Position numbers and translations under genes: made by a program. Below are positions 44,716 through 57,904 of a DNA stretch of 64,000 nt, one piece after another. The stretch lies in contig NC_081409.1 in assembly GCF_030272615.1 (NCBI RefSeq), forward strand, positions 238,543,832-238,607,831. The letters run 5' to 3'. The DNA is from Cryptomeria japonica. Its lineage: Eukaryota > Streptophyta > Pinopsida > Cupressales > Cupressaceae. The notes under the pieces are model-generated. The model had not been told where the DNA came from and did no database searches. It saw only the letters and a program-made list of their open reading frames with translations. Position 1 is the stretch's first letter. The number at the start of each line of letters is the position of its first letter.

Positions 44716-47050
44716 ATGGCTCTGCAAAAATTCACATCCACGAAAAGTGGATTACTGAAAAACATGATTGCAAATTTGAAAGGAACAAGGCAGAATAAAT
44801 CTCTTGTATTCACCAAGTGCTCACTCGGGCAAACTGGTCAACCTCAAAATTTCTCCCATTGTAATAAGGTGGGGTCTGCAAACAGATTTGAAGCCTTAAA
44901 TACCTGCACTACAGGGGGCAAATTCCATTCCGGTTTCTTTGAATAAAAGATGCAAGGAGGCGGTTAGGGTTCCTAAGGGTCCTCCAATCAGTATTGAGGT
45001 CTCGAAATCTCAAAAATTAAATCCTGCATCTGCCGCGGGAGCCTTTCGTTGGTATGGAAAAGAATGGAACCCTAGACCGGCTCTCAGCATCCATTCATCG
45101 ACATCCTCTTTTGAGTGCTCTTATCCATCGTGGGGAATTTACAGAGGTCCTGCTAATCGATTTGTTGTTTTGGCTAACAACTCCAGGACTGAGGATTTTG
45201 GTAGGGTCATTTCATGGACCTGCGATCAAGAGGCCTTCTTTGCAAAAACAAAATACTCTCTAGTTAATGCGGCTAGGGCTCCCCCTCCTCTTTACAAGGG
45301 TTGGGATCAGGATAGGCATGTGGTTAGCCGCAGAAGGGCATTAGGGCAACCAAACAATCTCAAAAGGATTTCCAATCACTGTCGAGAGGAGGGTTCTGTA
45401 AAACCTATCCAGCCAAAGAGTTCCTCTGCTCTCTTCATTCCTCCACAAAAATCCCTGGGTAAATTATCAAAGGATAAGGAAACCTCTGGCCATCACAAGC
45501 ACCCTATGTCGGATCCACCTTCAAATTCCCCAGCTACTCCTAACAGGTTAGTCATTGAAATTGATAATTACACCCAGGCTAGGTATCAAATGCACTGCAG
45601 CGATAGAATGATCTTTCCTCAGTGGAAAGGCTGGGGGATCCCATCAGAACAAATTGCTAATTGGGTGTCATCTTTCTTTAATAACTAGGTAAAAATTGAC
45701 ATCCTTCCTAATAATTTCTTAGCTATTGAATGTGGTAATCAGAATCTCATAAATTCGTTACTTAATGAGGATATATTAAAATTTAAAGGTCTAGGGTTTG
45801 ATTGTTGGGAATGGCAACCTCTCTTTCTCCCATCTCAATTCAATTCTTGTATGGTTAATAGAGAAATTTCACTTGATAAATTCCCTGTAGAATTGTGCAA
45901 TAACGACTTTTTAAGAATAATAGGCAACAAAATAGGTAAATTTGTAGAAGTCAAAAAATCAGCCCTAAGCTTCTTTAACCAACTCTTAATCCTTAATATG
46001 AATATCAACATTAAATATTTAGAGCCTATAACACTGAAATGTGATAAATCTTGTTTAACCCTAGAATTACCCTTTTATAATGGCCCTTTCGAAGATTCTA
46101 TGCCAAGGAAGATCCCCTCTGAGAAACCTTTTCTAGTATCGTTACTCAAGTCTAATGGCGCTCCATTCAGATTCGTGGAAGGAGGGGGTTTTACCCTAGA
46201 GGGCTATAAGATTGATATTAACCCTAATCATCTTACCTCGAACCTATATCCTCATAGCTCCCCTGTTATGACCTCTCACTCCCCCCTTCCTTCACTGCCA
46301 ACTATAAATTCACCTATAGTTGACTCTCTTCTGGGGGATAGAGATTTGGAAGAATGTAAAATTAATGAGGTTATCCCCCAGAAAGAGCAGCTTGGCCTGA
46401 CAAATATGTCATCATCTAGCTCTCTCATTCCACCAGAAAGGTTGGGTCCCTTGGGGTCTCCCCCTTTAATGGAACTAATTGCCTCAAAGCAACCAACAAA
46501 GCTGGTTAGGCTTTCCCCAGATCCAGGATTGGCATCCTTACAGGATCAACCAATCTCTCTAGTCTCAAGTATGGGGGGCCTTGAGGAGGCAGAGGTTTGC
46601 CCTCCATCCCTGAAGGTTATTTCTGATCCAATTGTAGAATCTGAGAATGATCGAGTGGCTAGGGAAGTTAATATCATTGCCAATTATGTAGGGGAAGAAG
46701 TAGTAAATGACCTCATGGACCTATTGGTTGATGAAATATGTGATCATGAGGAGTTGGAAAGACAAAGGGATCTCTTTGTCAAAAATCTAGTGGATGTAAC
46801 TAGAGTTGACTTAGAAACATATGAACTCTTTGTAGCATTAGATAACTTAGAAAATGATAACCCTAATTTTCTAGGCATCCTCAGCTCTGATAGAAGAAAA
46901 GACTCTCCTGACTGTGCTAAACACAATAAGAGAAGAGGTAGGAGATCCCTTGTTGAACTAAGATCAAAGGATGGAGAAGCCAAGGGTCAGTCTAAAATAT
47001 CTAATCTTTTTAATGCGGGGGAGGGGAAGTTCCTCCCCACAGAGCCATGA
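44716..47050 (+). pseudogene. LINE ORF1 protein
   Basis: RNA-binding chaperone-like protein of plant LINEs. Starts at ATG 44716, shifts frame near 44930, continues open to a TAG at 45686, then from about 45689 to a TGA at 47048. The segment YTQARYQMHCSDRMIFPQWKGWG near 45570 and the segment LPSQFNS...DKFPVELCNNDFLRIIGNKIGK near 45830-45930 resemble the DUF4283-type RNA-binding fold of plant LINE ORF1. The C-terminal 350 residues are acidic and low in conserved features, ending in a basic patch (HNKRRGRRSL). No zinc knuckle is seen. Its stop codon overlaps the ORF2 start. Confidence 0.75.
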
Positions 47051-47976
47051 AAATCTTAACTTGGAATGTTAGGGGTCTGAATGCCCCTAACAAATAGCAC
47101 ATTTTAAAGCGTTGCATCTCTGATTCTAAACCAGATATAATGTTAATCCAAGAAACCAAAATGAACTCCTCTGAGATAGCCCTTTTTGAGAAAAAACTAG
47201 GCATTAGACAGCTAAAGCACTCCCCTGCAACAGGGGCCTCAGGGGGCTTAGCCATCATTTGGGACTCTAGATTCATCTTGTTTACACCTTTAGAGATTAA
47301 GCAAAAATGGATGGGAGGAGAAGTAGTAAGTTATAGAAATAACCTAAGATTCAAATTGATTAATGTTTACAGTCCCATCCAAAATAGGGATAAGGCTAGG
47401 GTGTGGGTGGAACTGGAGTCTTTCTTCAGTAGTTTCCCAAATGATGTATGCATCATTGGCGAAGATTTCAATTCCATCACTAAGGTAGTAGACAAAAGAG
47501 GAGGTAGAAACAAACTTCCTCCAGCGGCTGTAGATTTCAATCATTGGATTAATAGGAACTCCCTGTTGGAGATCCAAACGACAGATAATGCCTTCACCTG
47601 GAACAACAGAAGGCTTGGTTTTTGTAACATTGTGGAGAAACTAGACAGGTTCTTTATCCATGGAGGGCTCTTGGAGCTTAACTTTACCCTGAATGTAGAA
47701 CTCCTCCCTTTAGCAGGGTCCAATCATTTTCCACTCCAACTAATCTTATTATTTGACGACTCCCCTAAAAAGTGTCCCTTCAAATTTGAGAACATGTGGT
47801 TCAGAGATGATAACTTTTTAAACTTAATTGAGAACTGGTGGAAAAGCTTTGTTTTCTCTAGTTCAAAGATGTTTATTATCACAAGCAAGTTAAAGCTTAT
47901 CAAAAGGAAGCTCTTAGAATGGAATAGGACTAATTTTGGAAATATTTTCGATAAAAAAACTCCTAATAGAAAATGA
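47047..47976 (+). pseudogene. LINE ORF2: apurinic-type endonuclease domain
   Basis: Nicks target DNA in intact relatives. The ATG at 47047 overlaps the ORF1 stop as ATGA. It opens with MKILTWNVRGLN and IMLIQETKM near 47138 (catalytic Asn and Glu). Two landmarks are changed: GGDFN reads IGEDFNSI near 47458, and the catalytic Asp of SDHFP is Asn (SNHFPL, codon 47722-47724). A CAG-type stop lies near 47096. The frame shifts near 47940-47975 into the next segment. Confidence 0.85.
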
Positions 47977-49820
47977 TCTTAAGAATGTTAACATTGAGGT
48001 TCTTGAGAAGGGGATGGATGAACATCTCTTCCTCAAAGAAAAGGCTCTACTCTCTGAGTATGAAAAGACACTCTCAAATGAAGAGATCTTTTGGAAACAA
48101 AAATTGAGGGAGACTTGGTTGAGTGATGGGGACCGAAATACTAAGTTTTTCCACAACAGTACTAAGCAGAGGTGATGGGTCAATCGAATTTCTAAAATTA
48201 AGAATTGTCAGGGCTCCATCCCGTCTGAACCAGATGATGTAGCCTCAGAGGCAACAAGGTTTTTTGATAAAATCTTAAATAATAATGAAGGCTCCAACCT
48301 CAGAGGCCAACTCAATATCACCAAAAATCTTCCAAAACTCATTAATGATGCCCACAAAAAAATCCCGTCAAAGAAATTCTCTGAGGAGGAGGTTAAATCT
48401 GTCCTTATGAAGATGAATCCCGACAAGGCCTTGGGCCCAGATGGCTTCCCCACTAGCTTTTTCCAAAAATGTTGGGGTTTTATGGGGACAGAGATCACAA
48501 ACACCTTAGAAGGTATTAGGAACTCTGGTAAGATTCTCAAATAAATCAACAATACCTTCTTAGCTCTCATCCCCAAAAAAGAGAATCCTGAAAGCTTTAA
48601 TGACTTTAGACCAATAGCTCTATGCAACACTCTGTACAAACTCTTAACCAAAACCCTAGCAGCTAGACTCCAGAATCTCCTCCCCATTATCATTAGTGAA
48701 GAACAAATTGGCTTCATAGCAAATAGATCAATCTATGATGGGGTTATTATAGCCCAAGAGGCCATTCATTCGGTCCAGCTCAACAGGGGCCCAAGTATGC
48801 CAGTCAAATTAGACATAAGCAATGTTTACGACAAAGTTGATTGGCGCTTCCTATGCAAATGCTTGGAGGCCTTTGGATTTTCCAAATCCTGGATCAACCT
48901 AATCTTTGAATGTATATCCACCACCAAATTCTCGGTCTTGGTTAATGGTTCCCTGGAAGGCTTCTTCAGCAGCTCAAGAGGGCTCAGGCAAGGAGATCCT
49001 ATGTCATCCTTCCTCTTCATCATCATGGCTAAAGCCCTCGATAGATCCATCTCTAAGCCCAATGAGCAAGGTGGGATCCAAGGAATCCCCATTACCAGCG
49101 GCCTCCCTCCCTTTACCCACCAGCAATTTGTCGAAGACACGATTCTTTTTGGGCAGGGAAGTGTAAGGGAAGCGAGCGCCTTCAAAGGTATCCTTAATTC
49201 CTATATGCTTGCCTCGGGTCAAGAGGTGAATCTGGCCAAGTCTGCAATTTTTATGTTCAACATAGACCCCTCCTTAGGGAAAGTGATTGGCAATGTCCTA
49301 GAGATTAGTGAAGGAACTCTTCCTTGCAAATACCTAGGCATTCCCCTTGACAAGGGTCGAAGACCCTCAAAATTATGGGACAACTTGGTGGATAAAATCA
49401 AGTCTAGGATTAACACTTGGAAAGGAAAATGGCTCTCATCTACAGGTAGAGAAACCTTGGTTAGATCAGACTTGTCAGCTATGTCCATTTACCAACTCTC
49501 CTGTCAACATTTATCTTCTTCTAAACTTGTAGAGCTCAACAAGCATCCTTGGACTTTCTTTTGGCGAGGTACTAATGATAGTCGTAAAATATCACTAATA
49601 TCCTGGGACAAGATATGCAAACCTAAAGAAGGAGGAATTGGCATTAAAAACCTTTGTAATCAGGGCAAAGCCTTGGGTGCCAAGCTTGTTTGGAGGATGT
49701 TCAGAACTCCCCACCTCAAATGGGCTCGCTTGTTACACCACAAATACCTTAATTGAGGGAATCCTATCCAAATTTTCAGAGAAACCAATCCTCCTAGAGG
49801 GTCCTACCTATGGAATTTTA
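47936..49820 (+). pseudogene. LINE ORF2: reverse transcriptase domain
   Basis: Landmarks are MNPDKALGPDGFPTSFFQ near 48412, FRPIALCNTLYKLL near 48608, EEQIGFIANRSIYDGV near 48700 and SRGLRQGDPMSSFLF near 48976. At the active site the FADD box reads FVEDTILFG (GAA at 49133-49135), so the first catalytic Asp is Glu and the preceding Ala is Val. The thumb segment follows with CKYLGIPL near 49325. Stops are TGA at 48173 (CGA-type), TAA near 48542 (CAA-type) and TGA near 49754 (TGG-type). Confidence 0.9.
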
Positions 49821-51236
49821 TGTTAGACTGCAGGAGGATTATCACAGACATACTTACTTGGAACCTGGGGTCCAGGGATAAAGCCCTTTTCTGGTTAGAT
49901 TCATGGGGTGGATATAAGGCTATTGATAATATCCATGACTTTGGTTATACTCATATCCTTCTGGAATCTCATAGAGGACCCCTGTTAAACAACTATATCT
50001 CCCCTTCAAAGGATGGAGCTGGATGGCAGTGGATCAAGAAGGAAGATGAGGATATCTCGGTAAGGGATAAACATAAACTTATGGCAATTCTTAAATCAAG
50101 GAACATTGCCTTAGGTCAGAATGAGGACAAGCTCATCTGGGATGGATCCCTAAGAGGAGAATACAACTCCAAGGATGGGTAATCTCTCATCTCCAAATCG
50201 TTTTTAAGACCTATGACTGAGCTTCCCTTGAAACTTTGTTAGGATAAATATTGTATGCCTAAGGCAAGTATCTTTTCCTGGCTTGCGGTTCAGAACAAGC
50301 TCCTAACTACAGACAAATTCAGAAGAATGGGGTATGAGGGCCCTAATAAATGTCCTCTTTGTGAGGCAGATGAGGAAGACACCAATCATATCCTCCTTAA
50401 CTACCCCTTTGCTCACAAATGTTGGATCTGGTTTACCAACAAACTTGAATGGTTTGCGGCCTTCCCCCACACCATCTTTGGAATGCTCAAGGCATGGCCT
50501 CTCCTTAGGCATGGTTGTCTCTTTGAAGGTCTATGGACAGCTCTTCCTTCTTTTATTATGTGGGAACTATGGAAGGAGAGAAATAGGCATCTCTTTAATA
50601 ATGAAAAACTAGAGGTTCCCAAAATCATTAACAAGATAGAGTCAGCTATCACTGAGCTCTTGAACAACCGACTGTCATTAGGCACATTGAAGAATGCCTC
50701 TATCACTTATTGGGATGAAAAGACGTTGGGAAGGCTTGTCCTTTCCTCCCTTTGTAGGAGAGGTTCCTATTGCAAGTCTTCGTTCAAGGGACGCATGCAG
50801 ATGGCAGCCCCCAGGCGAAGGCTGGGTGAAGCTAAACTTTGATGGGGCTTCCCGTGGCAACCCTGGGCAAGAAGGGATAGGATGTGTTGTTCATAATTGG
50901 GAAGGAAAGGAACTTGCAACCCTTGCCTCTCCGATTGGCATCAAAACCAACAATTGGGCGAAACTTTTGGCCTTGGTGGAGGGTTTGCATTTATGTAAGA
51001 AACTACGAGTTAAGAACTTGGAAATTGAAGGAGATTCGGCTATAATTGTCAATGCTCTTAGGAAATTTAGTATGCCTAATTGGAGACTAAATACTTTGTT
51101 GTCAAAAGCTCTTGACTTATGCAGAGATTTTGATAGGTTCACAATCAATCATATTTATAGGGAGGGCAATAAAAGAGCGGATGAATTGGCCAACTCGGGA
51201 GCTGATGGCATCAATCTCCTATTTGTGCCACCTTAA
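49821..51236 (+). pseudogene. LINE ORF2: zf-RVT-like segment and RNase H
   Basis: The linker and zf-RVT-like block CPLCEADEEDTNHILLNYPF near 50353 lacks the His and Cys usually found in LLHCPF (Asn and Tyr here). The frame changes near 50750. RNase H begins KLNFDGASRGNPG near 50832 and has EGDSAI near 51030 and the final NKRADELANSG near 51170. The second catalytic residue, Glu of NNWAELL, is Lys (AAA, 50961-50963). Stops lie near 50180 and 50240. Confidence 0.88.
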
Positions 51237-51756
<520 letters not shown>

Positions 51757-51889
51757 GGCTTTATCCCACATTCTTGCAGCCCAGGATCCTTCATGGATTA
51801 CCTGGGTCTTATCCATCTCTTCATTTACTTGAAGGTATATATGCCTTTTCCCATTTTTAATAATCTCTTAGAGTCATACACTTCGATAG

Positions 51890-53650
51890 CATCACTTTAT
51901 CTCCCTTCAAAATGTTATGTTTCATCGAAGTTACCTTGTTTTGATGAAACCATCATATTCGTCAATGAGCCTTGTGGTTTCATCGATCTCCTCATTTTCA
52001 CCAAAATTTTTACCTTACGTTTTCATCGATGTAATGCTCCATTGGTTCATCAAAACCCTATTTTTGGCAAGTATCCTTTTGTCATTGCGTTTCACAACCG
52101 TCTTTTCGATCTTTAAGTTTATCGATTATGGATCCTCATTTTTCAGATTTTGCTTTGGCATCGATGAAATTCCTTATGTCAATGAAAGATGAATATCTTC
52201 CTTCAACCTTTTTTTTTAACCGATGGCATGTATTTGAAACAACAGGTGTACCATTTTGGTAAAATTAGACATTTCGATGAGAGGTTAGTGGGCACCTTTG
52301 TTTTCATCGATGTTACTTGTGTTTCGATGAAACCATTGTTATCGTAAATGAGCTTTGTGGTTTCATCGATCTCCTTATTTTTATCGAAAGCTTTATCTAT
52401 GTGTCTGTTTCGATGTAATCCTCCTTCGGCTCATCGAAACCCTACTTTTCGATAGGAATCCCAACCATCTTATCGATCTTTAAGTTTATCGATAATGGTT
52501 CCTCATTATCCAACTTTTATATTGGCATCGATGAAATTCCTTATGTTGGTGAAAGAATAATATCTTCCTTCGACCTTTTGTTTTTACCGATGGTATGTTT
52601 TCAATGAAAAATCTCTTATGTTCTATCGACCTTTTTTCTTTCGATGGAACTATCACTGTCGGTCAATAACTTTAATATCTCTTCGACACCATTCTTCTCT
52701 CAAAAAATCCTATTGATGAAGCCTTCCCCAGTTTCTTCGATCTCATTGTTTCGGTAGAACTATCTCCTTCGATGAATTCTTTTCTTGTCCTACCAATATC
52801 ATAGTTTCTTCGACAACCTTGCTTCATCGATGAAACCTCCTTTGGTTTCTTCGGCATACCCTCTATCGATGAAAATAGTTATTTTGATAAGTCCCTTTTG
52901 AATTTTACCGAGGCCTAAGTCTCCTCGATAAATCATCTCATCGATGAAACATCGATAGGTTTCTTCGATACAATAGGTATACCATTTCGGTAAAACTAAT
53001 CATTTCGGTGAGAGGTTAGTGTGTACCTTTGTTTCGATGAAACCATCGTTATCGTCAATAAGCTATGTGGCTTCATCGATCTCCTTATATTCATCGAAAT
53101 CTTTTCCTCACATTTTTGTATTGATGAAATCCTCCATCGATTCATCGAAACCCTATTTTCGATAGGAATTCACAACCATCTTATCGATCCTTAAGTTTAT
53201 TGATATAGGCTCCTCATTATACAGCTCCTGCATTGGCATTGATGAAATTCCTTATGTCGATGAAAGAATAATATCTTCCTTCGACTATGCTTTTTACCGA
53301 TGGCATGTTTTCAAAGAAATATCTCTCATGTTTTATCGACCTTTTGTCTTTCGATGAAACTATCATTGTCGCTCAATATCTTTAGTATCTCTTCGACACC
53401 CTTCTTCTCTCAAAAATTCCTATCAATGAAACCTTCCCCAGTTTCTTCGATCTCATTATTTCGGTAGAACTATCTCCTTTGGTGAAATCTTTATATGTCC
53501 TACCAATACCGCAACCTCCTCAACAACCTTGCTTCACCGATGAAATCTCCTTTGGTTTCTTCAACATACCTTCTATCGATGGAAATAGTGCTTCCGATTA
53601 GTCCCTTTTGAAGTTCATCGAGGCCTAAGTCTTCTCGATAAATCATTTTC
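51890..53650 (+). repeat. Satellite-like block of palindromic TCGATGAA motifs
   Basis: Dozens of TCGATGAA / TTCATCGA words and variants fill about 1.75 kb; the full palindrome is TTTCATCGATGAAA. A higher-order unit of about 730 bp is visible: ACCATTTTGGTAAAA at about 52250 and ACCATTTCGGTAAAA at about 52981, each followed by the same series (GAGAGGTTAGTG, CTTCGACAC, TGCTTCA). A partial third unit precedes from about 51915. No reading frame of note. It lies between the LINE coding end and the LINE poly(A), so it seems to be part of, or inserted into, the LINE 3' region. Confidence 0.85.
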
Positions 53651-54171
53651 TGTTTTCATCTCTCTGTGTGAGGTTTCAGATTGACAGTCCCATTTGCTGT
53701 GGAATAATCCTAGTATGGAAGACAAATTTTTTATTATCTGAAATAGAAAATTAAATGTTACTAACAAAGTTTAGCAAGTCTTTTTAAAACTAACCTTGCA
53801 GGAGGAGCGACGCCATCTTTAACAAGTGAAAGGATGACAGTTGTGCTAAATAGGCTATAAATAACATGCTACCAATGGTCAATCTCAGGGCACAAGGAGA
53901 ACAATGTCAATTGTAAATGGTAATGAGGGCTTGTAAGGGAAAGAAAATATCTTCCCAAATGTTCACCCTCAGCCCGGGGTGCTTCTGTATTGTTCAAAAT
54001 TTGTTATTTGTAATAACTATAGAAACTTTTTGGACTATGGTCCCAGGCAAGGCCGAAGGTTTTCTCGCCTCCACTTTTTCCTACAAGCGCCCGCACGAGT
54101 GGAGTATTGTAAGCTTTAAATTATGATTAATAAAAATCTTGGCTTCAGCCTCTTACCGATCAAAAAAAAAA
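53651..54171 (+). other. LINE 3' end with poly(A)
   Basis: Unique-looking sequence ending in a stretch common to plant LINE tails (GGCTTCAGCCTCTTACCGATC) and then twelve A at 54162-54173, overlapping the start of the right target duplication. AATAAAA precedes it at 54129. Confidence 0.65.
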
Positions 54172-54185
54172 AAGATATAATTTTT
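54172..54185. repeat. Target-site duplication of LINE, right copy
   Basis: AAGATATAATTTTT following the poly(A) run; identical to 44626-44639. The first A bases cannot be told from the poly(A). Confidence 0.75.
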
Positions 54186-56210
54186 TTTTAATTATTTGAC
54201 AATTAAATTCTTTAATATATAAATGAAATTCATGACAAAATTTTCAATAAATTAATAAACTAAATGTGTGTGTATGTGTTGTTGAAGGCAACTTGTGGTT
54301 TACATGTATTCTTAGTAAACTTTTTCCATAGAAAGCTATTAAATTATTCTTTGGTTGGAAATAGATTGATCATAGAGAGGTTTTCAAATTCCTTCAGATA
54401 TTCCTTTTACTTTTCAATATTCTTCCCAAATATATTATCCCAAATTGTTAGCTTATAGTGCCCTTAAACAAATTATTGTCAATAACACATCAAAAAAGAG
54501 TGGAATTCCATCTTCCTAAATGTTAAAAAGGATTTTCACTTAGAAACAAATCCATATTTACACTTAAACTTAGTGAAATTCCAGGCCAATCAACTAGAAG
54601 TATCTAGTGCCAAGAAAAAGGTTTCAATATAAAAAGCTTGAAAAAAAACATAATACTCACAAAAATGGAAAAAATGATTGATAACTCCCTAATAAATCAA
54701 TGGAATCAATAATAATTCTTAATAAAAAACACACCAAGAAAAGTGAGCAAACTTCAACTCAATGATGGATGATCAACTAGTATAGAATATATGATGTCAT
54801 GATTTGGTTACTCAAAACCCATCTATTTAGCTTTTACACCATATGAAAGTATGGCAATAGCTAAACATAGCATTTGAAAGGTTTGTAATTGCAAATCGGT
54901 GTGTTAGGAAATTGTTTGCAATCTTTCCACTATGTCTTGACTCTTTACTCCAATTTTATATAGCATCTCTATAGGGATGGAGTCAATAAATATCTAAAAT
55001 ATTCAAAATATTGATGGGTATGTATTTCACTTTGGATTATATTTAGGAAAAAAGATTCTTAGTGGGTATTGTAAAAATATTTAGAAGGCTCTTAATGCCT
55101 CTATTCAAAAATTTAAAAGCATTAACCCAATTAACCTTAGTAAGAGGATTATCCTTGTAAGAGAACATAAGAAACCACCAAATAAAATAATCATTAATAT
55201 ACATGGATTGAATAGCTTCCTAAGCTTTCCATGTTTCTTTATAACAAAAATACCCTAGATTTGAATAGAAAGCTTTATTTTGTGGATTGAATGAAGATCG
55301 AGACTCTCCAAGCTTTGAACCCTTGAGGCATTCTAGAAGATATAAAATCATGAACTAAAATTTTCTTTGATTTGTTACACTCCAAGGATATAACTATCCA
55401 TTTACATAAGGTTGCATCCATCTATTGTGTTTCCATGATACCAAACCCCCTAGAATCACGATGAAGGCAACAAAATTCTTATGCTACTTTGTGAAATCCT
55501 TTGTCTTATTCTAATGAAGCCCATAAAAAAAATATAAGGATATTTTCTATCTTTTGATAAAAATATTTGGAAGGTAACCATTACAAAAAAATAATAAGCA
55601 TAGGTGATAACTAGAACTTTAGAACAAATCTTTTTAAAAATTCCATATATTCTAAATCTATGTTTTCTTCAAATGTGTCAATATAGATGTTAGCGCAAGA
55701 AAATAAAATTGCAGTTAAAATGGATCATTGTAGGTGCCTCTTAAAAACTAGGTTAATGTGTGTTGTATGCTTGCCAAATCTATGTCAACATCTACCTCCA
55801 ACAAGGCCAATCTACTCCTATGAGGGTCTTGAAATGGTAGGGTTCATAATACTCATGGGTATGATTTCAATACTTTCATATTTCTCAATTTAGATCTTAT
55901 AGTCATAGTTCTCATGGATGGTCTCTAGCTTTCCATCAAACTTCAACTTCCTCAACTAGCCCCATAATAAAGGTACCTCAAGTTGGCCAAATAGTAACTT
56001 TTTTTGTCTTCCATTGGCCATTTCTCCTTTTAGGTTTTCTAATTGGCTTCTTAAGGATGTACAAGATCAACAAGTTAATATTGGTCACAATTCATTTGAT
56101 TCGTTTGATTAAAATGTTTAACTCAAGCATATTTGTACAATGTTTCATATTGTTTGTGGCATCCATTGTATATGAACTTGTTTTTAATTTAATTTAATGT
56201 TTACATGCAG

Positions 56211-56213
<3 letters not shown>
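54186..56213. other. AT-rich intergenic stretch, no supported gene
   Basis: No intact reading frame. On the minus strand near 55000-54890 a short protein-like stretch is readable (DSIPIEMLYKIGVKSQDIVE), possibly an old transposon remnant, but I cannot place it in a family. Confidence 0.4.
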
Positions 56214-56286
<73 letters not shown>

Positions 56287-56287
56287 T
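56214..56287. repeat. (CA)n then (TA)n microsatellite
   Basis: About 26 CA units running into about 10 AT units. It ends 18 bases before the ATG of the gene at 56305, so it lies in its presumed 5' untranslated region. Confidence 0.97.
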
Positions 56288-56304
56288 TCACATCGCATCT
56301 AGAT

Positions 56305-57904
56305 ATGGCTTCTAGTGGTTCACAACATTTTTCTTCTGAGCAGAGTGTGCATCCTGATCCTCAGTAGACCTCATGTAGGTCTGAGACTCCTAAGAGTACT
56401 CCTAAGAATTCAAAGACTGCTCGTACTCATACTATTTTGAGAATGCAGTCCTCTCTAGCACAGTTACAGTGGACTTTCAATAACACTCATGTGTTGGCCA
56501 ATAGAGATAAATTAGAATGTATTAGAGATGAGCTGATGTGTATGATTGATCTTGCTCAATCATACAACCCATATGATGACCCTCACATTGATCATTTTTA
56601 TAGGACTTTATCTCACACTATCTATGGCACGGTTAAATGGAAAACAATAGATAGAGATATTTTTGCAGTGAATGTGAAATCCATGTTCCCATTTTACATA
56701 GAAATGGTTGTGGTTAGAGGATATCGGGTCACTAGATGTGAGGATCCTATTGTCGCACCATTCATATATCCTAGATGGTTGGTGACACATCATAGGTGGT
56801 CGTGGAAGGATGAGCTACCACAGTATTTCTGCAAACAATTGTATGCAAAATTTCATCTAGGATATGATGTTTATTACACAAACTTTCCACGACATGCTGG
56901 GTAGGGTAGGGGCAGATTTGCAGACAGTTTTAGACACCATGATACACAGCCCCCTAGTAAGAGGGCAATGGTGGGTCAGAACCTTTCGGTTTTTTTGAAA
57001 GGTTTGGATTTGGTCACAGGTTTTGTTGGTGATATGGCAGTTGAGTAGGCACACGTTGGCATGCATTCTAGCATTGCCAACATTGCTACTCGAGTTGATG
57101 AGATGACTTCTGATCATGTGGGGAGATATATGATGCATTCTCGTACTGCCCCTATTGTTGATGAGATAGATCCATTTTATGACCTATATATTCATTATGA
57201 GCTACCGTTGCCTACAGAGATCGTACGCTTACTGAAGGATTGTCTATGCCAAATGAGCTCCTATTTAGTGAGTGATCTTGTGGATGCTTATCAGGCTCTC
57301 TCTACATTACATGGGATCACTCCTCAGCAGCTACCTGAGTTCATTGGACAAGTACTTCAGAAATCTGTGACTAGTACCAGCCATGGTGGAGGAGATTCAA
57401 AGCATGGTAGTTCCAAGCAAGAGGATATTTCGATACCTCCTACAGCTCCTGAGACTACAGTGCATCCTACACCACAGACTCCAGGAGTTCAGCAATGACG
57501 TTTTTCATCTCTTCTTATGGATGACTTTATTGATCTAGATATTATGTCATTACACTCTTTGAAGATATCTGCCATTGGGCATGCATTCGAGGAGAGGAAT
57601 AAGGTAAGAATCTGGAAATTTTGATTTTAACTCAATTGTATATATAAAGTTTATATATATTCACTACCACTGACATATTTTTTTAATTTTAAATATATAT
57701 TACAGGAGATTATGATGGACGCAAGATATGGAGATTTGCAGGCACCTCGTGATCCTATTCATCAGGATACACAAGTAAATTTATATTTAAATTGATGTGT
57801 CTTATTTCTTTCCTTTTTTTTTTAACATGGAAATTGTGTACACAATGTAGGCCCCTGGAGTAGGCAACAAATCAGATTATGGATCGCAACAGGCCACGAC
57901 ATAG
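56305..57904 (+). pseudogene. Three-exon gene of unknown function, partner of the convergent gene
   Basis: Exons 56305-57603, 57706-57774 and 57851-57904, joined in phase, with GT at 57604 and 57775 and AG at 57704-57705 and 57849-57850. The predicted product is about 470 residues: a Ser/Thr/Pro-rich start, a compact central part rich in Trp, Tyr and His (56437-56900) and a Pro/Gln/Ser-rich tail. Four in-frame stops (56365, near 56902, near 57046 and near 57496) fit CAG or TGG codons after C-to-T change, so the protein was once continuous. No known domain is recognised. It converges with the transposase-like gene at 62535-59417 and has the same kind of damage; it may be the accessory gene of a two-gene DNA transposon. 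Confidence 0.55.

Noticed and set aside
48208-48717. 169-residue minus-strand open frame
   Set aside because: Antisense to the LINE RT domain, which has all standard landmarks on the plus strand.
51890-53650. CRISPR-like array
   Set aside because: The repeats are short palindromes at irregular spacing inside a longer tandem unit in plant DNA; there are no regular spacers or cas genes.
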